A stretch of DNA of 19,359 nt from positions 1 to 19,359 of the forward strand of contig JAHHUJ010000009.1 of the NCBI GenBank assembly GCA_020024075.1, given 5' to 3'. The first letter of the stretch is position 1. Each line of letters starts with the position of its first letter. Under the pieces are notes generated by a model. That model did no database searches. It was not told the origin of the DNA and saw only the letters and a program-made list of their open reading frames with translations. The translations under genes and the position numbers were made by a program. Source of the DNA: Psychrobacter sp. GTDB taxonomy: Bacteria; Pseudomonadota; Gammaproteobacteria; Pseudomonadales; Moraxellaceae. Positions 5,940 to 14,382 of this stretch are shown here, piece after piece.

Positions 5940-8597
5940 TTATCCTACCACTACAATGTTAACCAACTTGTTAGGCACAACGATTTCTTTCTTAATCTCG
6001 CCAGTTAGATACTTAGCCACAGTTTCGATTTGTTTTGCCTGTGCTTTAAGGGTTTCAGGGTCGCTATTAGGCGCCACCTCCATCTTGCCGCGAACCTTAC
6101 CGTTGACCTGAACTACCATAGTAATAGTGTCTTGCACCAATGCTGACTTATCGGCAGTAGGATAAGTCAAGTTCAGAGTATCTATTCCCAGCTCTTCAAG
6201 CAGATGCTCTGCAATGTGCGGCGCATAAACAGACAAGATAGTCAGTAGAGTGGTAATGGCTTCATGCTGTATTGCCAGTGTGGCGATGTTAATTTGTTTG
6301 TTTTTCGCAATAAAGGTGCCAATCTCGTTGGCTAACTCCATTAAGCTCGATACTGGCGTATTTAACGATAGACGGTCGCCTAAGTCGTTATCAATCTTGG
6401 CAATAACTTCGTGAGTCTTACGGCGTAGATTTTTTGCTAAGCTGTCAAGTTTATTGCTATCGATAGTAGAAATAGCCGGCAACTCAGTAGTGCTAACCCC
6501 TTGTTGTTGCAGGGCTTCGATATGGTCATGAGTTTCACGCCATACTTTTTTCAAGAAGTTGTATGGTCCCTTCAATGAATCATCTGACCATTCAAGAGTT
6601 TGATCAGCAGGGGCGGCAAATAGGGTGTATAAACGAACGGTATCTGCACCATATTGATCGATGGTGGTTTGTGGATCTACCCCGTTATTTTTCGACTTCG
6701 ACATCTTTTCAATTTTACCGATGGTTACTGGCTGACCATCTGCTTTTAACGTTGCATTGATAGGCTGACCACGGTCATTATAATTGATATCGACGTCTTC
6801 AGCGAAGTAGTAGGTTTTACTGCCGTCTTCATTTTGGCGATATAAAGTACCAGCCAACACCATGCCTTGAGTCAGCAAGTTCTTAAATGGCTCATCGCCT
6901 GATACCAAGCCTTCATCACGCATGAGCTTATGATAGAAGCGGGCATATAATAGGTGCATTACCGCATGTTCAACACCGCCTACATACTGATCGACAGGAA
7001 GCCAAGTGTCAGCAGCTGACTTATCGACCATTTGGGTATCATCATTGGGGCTTGCAAAGCGAGCGTAATACCAGCTTGATTCCATAAAGGTATCAAAAGT
7101 ATCTGTCTCACGTTCGGCTGGGCCACCACATTTAGGACAAGTGGTGTTGACAAATTCAGGGATATTCTTCAGTGGGTTACCACGGCCATCAGGCACCACA
7201 TCTGTCGGTAGCTTAATAGGTAAGTCGGCTTCGTCCACAGGAACGTTGCCACAGTACTCACAGTTAATCATTGGAATTGGGCAGCCCCAATAGCGTTGAC
7301 GAGATACACCCCAGTCACGTAGACGATATTGAATCTTACGTGAAGCTAGGTTTTGTGGTTCAAGCTTGGCAAGCATTGCCTCAAATGAGCCCTCAAAGTC
7401 TAGACCGTCAAACTCACCTGAGTTAACCAAAATACCGCGCTCAGTGTAAGCCCCTTCATGGTCCTCAGGAGTTTCGATCACGGTCTTGATAGGTAGGTTG
7501 TATTTGCTAGCAAATTCAAAATCACGCTCATCATGAGCAGGGACCGCCATTACCGCACCCGAGCCGTAGCTCATTAGTACATAGTTGGCTACCCAGACAG
7601 GGATTTCCTCACCGGTTAGGGGGTGAGTAACCGTTAGACCTGTATCCATACCCACCTTTTCGGCTTTGGCAAGGTCAGCTTCTGCCACAGAGCCTTTTTT
7701 GCACTGTTCACAAAACTCAGCAATTTTGGGATTTTGTTCAGCGGCTAATTTGGCTAAGCGGTGTTCAGCAGCCACAGCCACATAAGTAACCCCCATTAAG
7801 GTATCAGGGCGGGTAGTAAACACATCTAAGGTGCTGATATCATCGCTGTTCTTGTAAGGGAAGTGAACTTCCATACCTTGGCTGCGACCAATCCAATTGC
7901 GCTGCATGGTAATAACATCGCTTGGCCACTGTCCTTCTAACTGATCCAAATCATCTAGTAGCTCATCGGCATAATCTGTGATTTTGAAGTAGTACATAGG
8001 GATGTCGCGCTTCTCAACAGGAGCGCCACTACGCCAACCTTTGCCATCGATAACTTGCTCGTTGGCCAGTACGGTATTGTCTACTGGGTCCCAGTTTACG
8101 GTGGCAAGCTTCTTATAAACCAAGCCTTTTTTGTAAAGTTGTAAGAAGAACCATTGCTCCCAGCGGTAATATTCAGGAGTACAGGTGGCAAATTCGCGTG
8201 ACCAGTCAATCGATAGACCCAATGTCTTTAACTGAGTGCGCATATTATCAATGTTAGAGAAGGTCCATTTTGCTGGAGCAACTTGGTTGGCAATCGCCGC
8301 GTTCTCTGCAGGCATACCAAAGGCATCCCAGCCCATAGGTTGTAAAACCTTGTCACCTTTTAAGCGGTAATAACGGCTGAGCACATCTGAAATAGTGTAG
8401 TTACGAACATGCCCCATATGCAGCTTGCCACTTGGATAAGGGAACATAGACAGCATATAACGTGTTTTTTCATCTTTGCTGATGTCATTGCTTACTTCAA
8501 AGCGCTTATCCGCTTCCCACTTAGCTTGTTGTGCTGCTTCGATTTGCTTTGGGTGATAATGATTTGAATGGTTTTGTTCAGTTGCTGTGGTGCTCAT
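5940..8597 (-). CDS. leuS: Leucyl-tRNA synthetase
   Basis: LeuS charges tRNA-Leu with leucine in the cytoplasm. The 885-residue product is a class I synthetase with the HIGH-type motif HMGH (60-63) in PYPSGKLHMGH and KMSKS at 631-635. The CP1 editing domain carries the threonine-rich TTRPDT (261-266), which hydrolyses mischarged tRNA. The region before KMSKS carries two Cys pairs, CEYC and CPKC, suggesting a zinc knuckle. E. coli LeuRS lacks these cysteines as I recall, while Pseudomonas-type enzymes have them. The length is slightly above E. coli (860). It is the first gene of an operon with lptE and holA. The ATG at 8597 gives a 10-20-residue polar extension before the conserved start; the ribosome site is not strong. 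Confidence 0.98.
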   Translation of the reverse strand: MSTTATEQNHSNHYHPKQIEAAQQAKWEADKRFEVSNDISKDEKTRYMLSMFPYPSGKLHMGHVRNYTISDVLSRYYRLKGDKVLQPMGWDAFGMPAENAAIANQVAPAKWTFSNIDNMRTQLKTLGLSIDWSREFATCTPEYYRWEQWFFLQLYKKGLVYKKLATVNWDPVDNTVLANEQVIDGKGWRSGAPVEKRDIPMYYFKITDYADELLDDLDQLEGQWPSDVITMQRNWIGRSQGMEVHFPYKNSDDISTLDVFTTRPDTLMGVTYVAVAAEHRLAKLAAEQNPKIAEFCEQCKKGSVAEADLAKAEKVGMDTGLTVTHPLTGEEIPVWVANYVLMSYGSGAVMAVPAHDERDFEFASKYNLPIKTVIETPEDHEGAYTERGILVNSGEFDGLDFEGSFEAMLAKLEPQNLASRKIQYRLRDWGVSRQRYWGCPIPMINCEYCGNVPVDEADLPIKLPTDVVPDGRGNPLKNIPEFVNTTCPKCGGPAERETDTFDTFMESSWYYARFASPNDDTQMVDKSAADTWLPVDQYVGGVEHAVMHLLYARFYHKLMRDEGLVSGDEPFKNLLTQGMVLAGTLYRQNEDGSKTYYFAEDVDINYNDRGQPINATLKADGQPVTIGKIEKMSKSKNNGVDPQTTIDQYGADTVRLYTLFAAPADQTLEWSDDSLKGPYNFLKKVWRETHDHIEALQQQGVSTTELPAISTIDSNKLDSLAKNLRRKTHEVIAKIDNDLGDRLSLNTPVSSLMELANEIGTFIAKNKQINIATLAIQHEAITTLLTILSVYAPHIAEHLLEELGIDTLNLTYPTADKSALVQDTITMVVQVNGKVRGKMEVAPNSDPETLKAQAKQIETVAKYLTGEIKKEIVVPNKLVNIVVVG

Positions 8598-8834
8598 AAT
8601 AGGCTCTAAGTTAGATGTTTTTTTAAAAGTTTGAGTAAAAAAATCGTAATGACTAAAGTAATAAATAATAGAGAAATTCAGATACGATAGAATAGCTTAA
8701 ATTGACTAAAATTGCGATGGTAAGCGCCAATTTTAACCGTATATTGGCATTCACTGGCTTTATAAGCTATTAACTATTAAGCTTGTTAAAACTTTTTTTG
8801 AGACATAACCGTTATAAAATAACAGGAGAAATAA
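8598..8834. other. Divergent intergenic region between leuS and the yffB-like gene
   Basis: This 237-bp AT-rich spacer must hold the promoters of both divergent genes. I see only weak candidates, such as TTGACT at 8701 on the plus strand and several TATTAT-like boxes on the minus strand, without well-spaced partners. No open frame of note is present. Confidence 0.4.
8824..8828 (+). promoter_or_regulatory. Strong ribosome binding site of the yffB-like gene
   Basis: AGGAG lies six bases before the ATG at 8835. It is one of the best Shine-Dalgarno sites in the window and fixes this start. Confidence 0.8.
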
Positions 8835-9203
8835 ATGACGATAACAGTTTATGGTATTAAATCTTGCAGTACTATGAAAAAAGCATTCACAAAATTAGAG
8901 GCGCTTGGTATCGACTATCAATTCCATGATTATAAAAAGCAAGGGATTGATAAGCCAAGTGTCCAGCGCTGGGTCGATGAGTTGGGTATTGAAAAAGTGC
9001 TCAATAAACGAGGGACGACTTGGCGTAAATTGACTGATGAACAAAAAGCGGCTGCCGATGCTGATGTCGATACAGCGATTGAGCTACTGCTTGAAAATAC
9101 CAGTATGATTAAACGCCCCATCGTAGAAGGCGAAGTTCAAGGCAATAAAGTGCTGCTTTGCGGCTTTAGCGAAGCAGAGTTTGAGCAGGTATTTAGCGCT
9201 TAA
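8835..9203 (+). CDS. YffB-like protein of the ArsC/Spx thioredoxin-fold family
   Basis: The 122-residue product belongs to the ArsC/Spx/YffB family of small thioredoxin-fold proteins. It starts TVYGIKSCSTMKKA with a single cysteine at 11 in the position of the family's active-site cysteine. It contains the conserved RGTTWRKL segment and the late IKRPIVE motif, and ends near CGFSEAEFEQVF as YffB proteins do. The pattern matches E. coli YffB rather than plasmid arsenate reductases. No arsenic-resistance genes are nearby, so an arsenate reductase label would be misleading. The exact role of YffB proteins is unsettled; a glutathione-linked reductase has been suggested. It is a single-gene plus-strand unit, divergent from leuS, ending at a strong terminator. 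Confidence 0.9.
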   Translation: MTITVYGIKSCSTMKKAFTKLEALGIDYQFHDYKKQGIDKPSVQRWVDELGIEKVLNKRGTTWRKLTDEQKAAADADVDTAIELLLENTSMIKRPIVEGEVQGNKVLLCGFSEAEFEQVFSA

Positions 9204-9247
9204 TTTGTGCGTTAAAGCTGCCATAAAACATTAAAACTGCCATAAAA

Positions 9248-9280
9248 CAAAAGGGCACTGCCATTAGGGGTGCCCTTTTG
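9248..9280. terminator. Two-way intrinsic terminator between the yffB-like gene and argB
   Basis: CAAAAGGGCAC (9248-9258) pairs perfectly with GTGCCCTTTTG (9270-9280), an 11-bp stem with an 11-nt loop. TTTTT follows on the plus strand and a T-rich run follows on the minus strand. It sits between two convergent genes and can stop both. Confidence 0.9.
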
Positions 9281-9386
9281 TTTTTCAAAAAGTAGCTTGC
9301 CACACTAGCCATCAATAATGGACAACTAATCACTCTAATAGGCTACAAGGTGAATAAGTTATAAGTCTAATAAATCATAAGGTGAA

Positions 9387-10298
9387 TTAGCTTAAAGCAG
9401 AGTCTAAATCACGGCTAATTAATGTACCCACCCCTTCATTGGTAAAGATTTCAAGTAGGGTAGCGTTAGGCACACGGCCATCGACGATTACCGCACTTTT
9501 TACGCCGCCAATTACCGCATCTAAGGCGCACTGTATTTTTGGAATCATACCGCCTGAGATGGTGCCGTCTTTGATCATTTCGTCGACTTTTTTTGGCGTT
9601 AGCCCAGTGACTACTTTGCCCTCTTTATTCATTACTCCTTTGATGTTGGTCAGCAGCATTAACTTCTCAGCATGTAAGAACTCAGCCACTTTGCCAGCTA
9701 CTAAGTCGGCATTAATGTTGTAACTATTGCCGTCTTTATCCACGCCAATTGGGGCGATAACTGGAATAAAGTTTGAGCCGATAAGCATCATGATCACATC
9801 TTTATTGACACTCACCACTTCACCTACAAAGCCTAGGTCGATATCACTACTATTGCCTTGCTCATCAGTCTTAGTCATAAGTAGCTTTTTGGCACGAATT
9901 AAGTTGGCATCTTTACCGGTTAAGCCAATAGCGCGTCCGCCATGTTTGTTAATCAAGCTGACAATAGACTTGTTGACACTACCGCCTAAGACCATTTCTA
10001 CCACATCCATAGTAGATTTGGTGGTAACACGCATACCGTCAATTCGATCAGACTCACGGCCCAGCTCTTTTAGTAAGTTATCTACTTGTGGTCCACCGCC
10101 ATGAACCACAACAGGGTGTAGGCCAACCGTTTTTAACAGGACGATATCGCGAGCAAAAGAGCTTTCAAGCTCTGGATCAGTCATGGCATTGCCACCGTAC
10201 TTCACCACAATAATTTTGTCTTCAAAGCGTTGAATGTAAGGTAGGGCAGTGGTTAATACTTGAGCAGTGGTTTTGGCTTGGGCTAGATTTAAGGACAT
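9387..10298 (-). CDS. argB: Acetylglutamate kinase, arginine-sensitive type
   Basis: ArgB phosphorylates N-acetylglutamate in the second step of arginine synthesis. The 303-residue product has the amino-acid-kinase fold with KYGGNAM (33-39), VVHGGGPQ (64-71), IGLTGKDA and the substrate and ATP loop YNINADLVAGKVAE. The extra N-terminal helix (about 1-25, AQVLTTALPYIQRF) and the C-terminal region with SGGMIPKIQCALDAV and GTLIS match Pseudomonas-type hexameric enzymes that are feedback-inhibited by arginine. The 258-residue E. coli type lacks this helix. It lies downstream of algC and dut, an order known from Pseudomonas. The spacer before it holds a 21-bp tandem array, so how transcription reaches argB is uncertain. 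Confidence 0.97.
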   Translation of the reverse strand: MSLNLAQAKTTAQVLTTALPYIQRFEDKIIVVKYGGNAMTDPELESSFARDIVLLKTVGLHPVVVHGGGPQVDNLLKELGRESDRIDGMRVTTKSTMDVVEMVLGGSVNKSIVSLINKHGGRAIGLTGKDANLIRAKKLLMTKTDEQGNSSDIDLGFVGEVVSVNKDVIMMLIGSNFIPVIAPIGVDKDGNSYNINADLVAGKVAEFLHAEKLMLLTNIKGVMNKEGKVVTGLTPKKVDEMIKDGTISGGMIPKIQCALDAVIGGVKSAVIVDGRVPNATLLEIFTNEGVGTLISRDLDSALS

Positions 10299-10330
10299 GA
10301 GGGACTCTTTTTTATACTTTGAAACGCCGT

Positions 10331-10457
10331 GAATTTAAATAAATAGTTGTTGCATTAAAATAAACAGTTTTTGAACTTAAATAAATAGCTTTTGAACTTA
10401 AATAAACAGCTGTTGAGCTTAAATAAATAGCTTTTGAACTTAAATAAAAAGTTTAAA
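10331..10457. repeat. 21-bp tandem repeat array, about six units, between algC and argB
   Basis: Units start at 10331, 10353, 10374, 10395, 10416 and 10437 (the last partial). The spacing is exactly 21 bp for the later units and 22 bp for the first. The common core is CTTAAATAAAYAGCTKTTG, and units differ mainly at Y (T or C), K (T or G) and near the ends. The alternation of TAG and CAG versions suggests stepwise duplication. The array fills most of the spacer between the algC stop and argB start. The period equals two DNA helical turns, so AT runs are phased on one face. Confidence 0.88.
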
Positions 10458-10471
10458 TAACTTTTATTATT

Positions 10472-12163
10472 CTACTGATTTACCTGGATATTGGCTACCT
10501 GATTGGCCAATTCTTCATTGATCGACTGACACAGGTGGACGAAATAACCTTGTATTTGGTTTACGTCAGATAGAGAGTCGCCGGCGAAGCGCACCGTCAA
10601 ACTATTACTGGTATTTGAGGAGCGAATGATGCCAAATCCATAGCTAAAATCCAAACGTAATCCATCAATACAAGTTAGTCGAGCATCTGCTGGTAAAGAG
10701 GGCGTCAGATCTTTTATATTGGTTTGTAACTTTTGACAAAGAGCCGAGAGTTTATTTAATATCGGCTGCGAACCCTGCTCCACATCAGGAAGAGAAGTAT
10801 CTTTTGATACATCATAAGAGTAATTAGCTAACGGAAGATAGACATCTGGAGTGCTAACCATCTGCGGCAGGGTGTCGATGATTTCTGCTAAGGTCTCAGG
10901 CTGATAGCGTAGCCAGTTGAGTAGGCGCAGCCCTGCATACATGGCATCATCATGCAATAAAAAATGACCATCATTAAAGATAAAGTGTCCTGACAATTCG
11001 CCGGCAAATAGGTTGTGAGATTCTGTGCCGTCTTTATTCGATTGAAGGGTGCGGCGTAAGATACTGCTACCCGTTTTACTCATCTGCGCTTGAGCCCCAG
11101 CTTGATTTATCAAGGCGGGTAGATGATGGGAGCATTTTACATCGAAGATGACGGTTGGGGTACAGGAGTCAGCATGATTACAACTGCAAGATGTAAAGTG
11201 GTCTTCTATGGCTACCCGAGACAGCAGATATAATAAATGATCTGCTACCAAGGGCTGGCCCTTGCTATCGACTACCATCAATCTATCCCCATCACCATCG
11301 AAGCTTAATCCTAAATCAGCCTTATGTTGTAAAACGGCTGCAGACAACTCATGGAGGCGATTGTATTCCATAGGGTCTGGATTGCCTTTTGGGAAGTCGC
11401 CGTCAACATTGGCATTTAGCATGATAACTTCTGAGCACAATGAGGGATGTGATTTATAAAAATCTTCAGCGAATAGCCCAGTTGAGCCATTTAAGCAATC
11501 AATGACAATCTTCAGCGCAGAACCCACCGACTTGGTATTGGCCTTGTGGGCAGAGCCTATCTCTGCTAAACGTGATTTGTTGATACTGTTAAGTGCTTCA
11601 ACTGCTTTGTTGATATAAGGGGTTAACACCTCTTGGCGGGATAATGCAATCAGTTTTGGCAAGGGTTGAGCGGGCTTAGGGGTAGCCGTAGCTGTCTCTT
11701 TGTTGTTAATCTTGTTGGTATGGCTAGAGGGGTCAGATGATAGCTGCTGATACAGCTTCTGGATCTGCTTGCTGTTTGGAGATTGGCTATTTATCAGCCA
11801 CTTTAAGCCATTGATATGCGGCTCAGAGTGACTGGCAGTGGCGATAACCCCATGACCTTGGTATTTATTGGCCCAAAAAGCCATCAAGGGCGTAGTCACT
11901 AAGCCTAACCAGATGACTTCAAAGCCATGAGCCTGCAAGCTAGAAGCCATGTGTTTGGCAAGAGTCTCACTGTGATGACGGGCATCAAAGCCAATGACTA
12001 CCTGATTTGAATTAGCGTGTTTGGGATTAGCGTGCTGTACAAAGCAACGGGCAAGCGCATGACTTAGCGCTGTCATGAACTCGGTTGTGAATAATTGACG
12101 TTCACCACGGATGTCATAAGCTTTGAAAAGGGTACGTTGGTCGCTAAAGGCAGTTAATGACAA
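10472..12163 (-). CDS. algC: Phosphomannomutase/phosphoglucomutase (AlgC type)
   Basis: AlgC-type enzymes interconvert the 1- and 6-phosphates of mannose and glucose, feeding LPS and exopolysaccharide synthesis. The 563-residue product has four recognisable alpha-D-phosphohexomutase domains. These show the start FKAYDIRG (13-20), phosphoserine loop TASH with Ser111, the metal loop DGDGDR (289-294), the sugar-binding GELSGH (388-393) and the phosphate-binding RSSNTSN (514-520). It is about 100 residues longer than Pseudomonas AlgC (463). The excess lies in low-complexity inserts at about 127-170, a His/Cys-containing loop near 325-345 and about 450-490. The serine loop reads SHSEP instead of the usual SHNPP. 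The start codon is TTG: the next ATG, Met30, would delete the conserved FKAYDIRG. It sits between dut and argB. Confidence 0.92.
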   Translation of the reverse strand: MSLTAFSDQRTLFKAYDIRGERQLFTTEFMTALSHALARCFVQHANPKHANSNQVVIGFDARHHSETLAKHMASSLQAHGFEVIWLGLVTTPLMAFWANKYQGHGVIATASHSEPHINGLKWLINSQSPNSKQIQKLYQQLSSDPSSHTNKINNKETATATPKPAQPLPKLIALSRQEVLTPYINKAVEALNSINKSRLAEIGSAHKANTKSVGSALKIVIDCLNGSTGLFAEDFYKSHPSLCSEVIMLNANVDGDFPKGNPDPMEYNRLHELSAAVLQHKADLGLSFDGDGDRLMVVDSKGQPLVADHLLYLLSRVAIEDHFTSCSCNHADSCTPTVIFDVKCSHHLPALINQAGAQAQMSKTGSSILRRTLQSNKDGTESHNLFAGELSGHFIFNDGHFLLHDDAMYAGLRLLNWLRYQPETLAEIIDTLPQMVSTPDVYLPLANYSYDVSKDTSLPDVEQGSQPILNKLSALCQKLQTNIKDLTPSLPADARLTCIDGLRLDFSYGFGIIRSSNTSNSLTVRFAGDSLSDVNQIQGYFVHLCQSINEELANQVANIQVNQ

Positions 12164-12217
12164 AGCAAAGTTCCAAATTTCCAGAAACCATCATTATAAC
12201 TTTATAAATCTATAATA

Positions 12218-12246
12218 ATAGTACTTTTAAGGTATTGCCTTGTAAA
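12218..12246 (-). promoter_or_regulatory. Candidate promoter for algC
   Basis: On the minus strand TTTACA (12246-12241, 5 of 6) and TACTAT (12223-12218, 4 of 6) are 17 bp apart, with a start near 12211 and a leader of about 48 nt to the TTG start of algC. It suggests algC can be transcribed apart from dut. Confidence 0.45.
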
Positions 12247-12372
12247 CAAGCTATATGAAATAACGCTAGCTCAAGGCTTGTACCATAAGCAATAGGCATA
12301 ATTTAGCAGTTATAGCCCTAATTATAAGCAATAGAGCTAATACCAGAAGCACGCATAAAGCAAGCTTTGATG

Positions 12373-12837
12373 CTACTGACGACCTGAATGGCCAAAGCCG
12401 CCTGCACCACGCGCGCTTCGCTCATTGAAGTCTTCGACAATCTCGAACTCAGGACGCACAACAGGCACCACCATGTATTGTGCCATACGCTCTGCAGGGT
12501 TTAGCACAAAATCTGTCTCGCTGCGGTTCCAGATACTCACCATCAGCTCGCCTTGATAATCTGCATCAATGAGACCCACAAGATTGCCTAAGACGATACC
12601 GTGTTTATGACCTAAGCCTGAACGGGGTAGGATGATGCCGGCGTAGTTAGGATCAGCGATATAAATCGCCATACCGGTACCGATAAGCTGAGTCTCACCA
12701 GCCTTGATGGTAATAGGCTCATCAATACAAGCCCGTAAATCAATCCCTGCTGAGCCATCAGTGGCGCGAGTGGGCATAGGAAAGTTGGGGTCAGTACCGA
12801 TTTTTGGGTTTAAGATTTTAACTTGTACAGAGTTCAT
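12373..12837 (-). CDS. dut: dUTP diphosphatase (dUTPase)
   Basis: Dut hydrolyses dUTP to dUMP, keeping uracil out of DNA and supplying the thymidylate precursor. The 154-residue product, close to E. coli Dut (151), has all five trimeric dUTPase motifs: DGSAGIDL (27-34), PRSGLGHKHG (71-80), GNLVGLIDADYQGEL (84-98) with the catalytic aspartate at 91, ERMAQ (116-120), and the glycine-rich RGAGGFGHSGR (143-153) that closes over the substrate. In Pseudomonas the order is coaBC-dut-algC-argB; here the last three are kept, but the gene upstream is mgtE. The ATG start is preceded by a modest GGAT-type ribosome site. A short hairpin overlaps the stop codon (12353-12373) without a U-tract. Confidence 0.97.
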   Translation of the reverse strand: MNSVQVKILNPKIGTDPNFPMPTRATDGSAGIDLRACIDEPITIKAGETQLIGTGMAIYIADPNYAGIILPRSGLGHKHGIVLGNLVGLIDADYQGELMVSIWNRSETDFVLNPAERMAQYMVVPVVRPEFEIVEDFNERSARGAGGFGHSGRQ

Positions 12838-12871
12838 AATTTATCCGTTATTTCGTTGTTTTGGCTATGAA

Positions 12872-12877
12872 ATTATA
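12872..12877 (-). promoter_or_regulatory. Perfect -10 box upstream of dut
   Basis: TATAAT on the minus strand, 35 bases before the dut ATG. No good -35 box is found at 16-18 bp, so this is a candidate only. It would let dut be transcribed apart from mgtE. Confidence 0.35.
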
Positions 12878-12931
12878 GTGCACCCAGTCTAATTCATCTT
12901 TTTTTAAAATCAATTGCTAAAAAGCCAATGG

Positions 12932-14323
12932 TTATAGAATTAACAAACTGGCTAGACCTAAAAAAGACATAAAGCCGACAATATCAGTAACTGTGGTTAA
13001 AATCACTGAGGCCGATAGGGCAGGGTCAATATCTAGACGTTTCAAAAACAGCGGGATACCAATACCAGCTACGTTGGCTGCAGTCATATTAATAGCAATG
13101 GCGCAGCCAATTACCAAACTAATCTGCGAATCATGAAACCAAAGCTGAGCAATACCGGCCATAATCAATGCCCAAATTACCCCGTTGATGGCACCGACCC
13201 ACAGCTCTTTGTTCATTAGCCATAAGCGGTTAGAGCCCCCGATTTGACCCATAGCCAAGCCGCGGATAACCACAGTTAGCGTTTGGCTACCAGAGATACC
13301 GCCCATACTGGCAACGACTGGCATTAATACTGCCAATGCCACTACTTGTGCCAGTACTTCTTCAAATTGCCCAATGACCAAAGCGGCAAGTAACGCTGTT
13401 AATAAGTTAATACCGAGCCAGACACTACGGCTTTTAGCACTACGTAAAATAGGCGCAAACAGCTCTTCATCATCGCTAACACCGGCTAAGTGCTTCATGG
13501 TGCTGTCCACATCATCTTGGATAATTTCCATGATGTCCTCAGCGTTAAGCTGACCAACCAGCTCGCCGAAGTTATTAACCACAGGAGCATAGCGGATGTC
13601 GGATGAGCGAAATACCGCGGCGGCATCTTGAATGTCCATTCTGTCGTTAATAGTAATGGCAGGGTCAATCCACTGCTCAACCAATGACTGCTGTGGATAC
13701 TTAATCAGGTCCACCAAGCTTAGTAGACCTAGCAGCTGATGGCTGGTATCAACGACGATGAGCTCTTGGGTTTCATCATCGAGTAGGTCTTCATCTTGAC
13801 GAAGCCAGTTTTGGACCTCCTCCAAGGTAATATTGCCTTGAATCTGGATGGTATCTGGGTCCATATAGTCACCGACCTCATACTCTTCATAAGTATTAAG
13901 CTGGCTGACCTGTTGGCGAATGTCATCATCAAGATTAGACATCACCTCAGAGCGTACCTTGTCATCAACAGTATCTAAAATCTCAGCAATATCTTGGGCG
14001 TCTAAGTCTTCAGCAAGCGTTTCAATCTCATTTGCTTGCATATTCTCCATCAAAGAGGGACGAATGTCATCGACCACCTCAGCCAGCACCTGACCTTTTA
14101 GATCGACGGGTACTTGCCCCCAAATCATCTGGCGAGAGTCGTGAGGGAAGGATTCTAATAGGCTGGCAATTTCGTACTCAGATTGCTCATTTAAGAACTC
14201 AGCCATAGTCGTCAGATCTTTGTCTGCTACTAGCCTTTGTAGATAAATAAGCTTGTCTTCAGCGCGATCATAGCTTTCTGAGAGAGGTTCTGGTTTGACT
14301 TTATGCTCAGTTTGAGTAGACAT
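12932..14323 (-). CDS. mgtE: MgtE-family magnesium transporter
   Basis: MgtE is a dimeric inner-membrane Mg2+ channel gated by its cytosolic domains. The 463-residue product has the full layout: an acidic helical MgtE_N domain (about 25-145), two CBS domains (about 150-210 and 215-270) whose acidic faces sense Mg2+, a connecting helix, and five membrane segments (about 303-463). The pore motif resembles the family's GGNxGxQ but reads GGISGSQ (341-347), with RGLA following. The conserved TDIVGF near the C-terminus holds Asp447, corresponding to the selectivity aspartate of Thermus MgtE. It lies between rep, which has its own terminator, and dut, 94 bp downstream. The N-terminal 20 residues are polar and variable. 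Confidence 0.93.
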   Translation of the reverse strand: MSTQTEHKVKPEPLSESYDRAEDKLIYLQRLVADKDLTTMAEFLNEQSEYEIASLLESFPHDSRQMIWGQVPVDLKGQVLAEVVDDIRPSLMENMQANEIETLAEDLDAQDIAEILDTVDDKVRSEVMSNLDDDIRQQVSQLNTYEEYEVGDYMDPDTIQIQGNITLEEVQNWLRQDEDLLDDETQELIVVDTSHQLLGLLSLVDLIKYPQQSLVEQWIDPAITINDRMDIQDAAAVFRSSDIRYAPVVNNFGELVGQLNAEDIMEIIQDDVDSTMKHLAGVSDDEELFAPILRSAKSRSVWLGINLLTALLAALVIGQFEEVLAQVVALAVLMPVVASMGGISGSQTLTVVIRGLAMGQIGGSNRLWLMNKELWVGAINGVIWALIMAGIAQLWFHDSQISLVIGCAIAINMTAANVAGIGIPLFLKRLDIDPALSASVILTTVTDIVGFMSFLGLASLLIL

Positions 14324-14382
14324 AGGCGCCTTTAGATTGCTTGATGATTGGAATAGGTGAGTCGCAGAGAGATTGATACCGC

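Noticed and set aside
8835..9203. Arsenate reductase of an arsenic-resistance operon
   Set aside because: No arsR, arsB or acr3 is nearby, and the sequence follows YffB with RGTTWRKL and the late KRP motif.
9439..10104. Two plus-strand open frames of 94 and 125 codons
   Set aside because: They lie opposite argB, which has clear kinase motifs in its own frame. Their Ser/Pro/Thr-rich translations look like reverse-strand shadows.
10331..10457. CRISPR array
   Set aside because: The repeats are directly adjacent with no unique spacers, are only 21 bp long, and no cas genes are present.
12353..12373. Hairpin GCATAAAGC with GCTTTGATGC overlapping the dut stop as a terminator
   Set aside because: The stem has a bulge and no U-tract follows on the minus strand.
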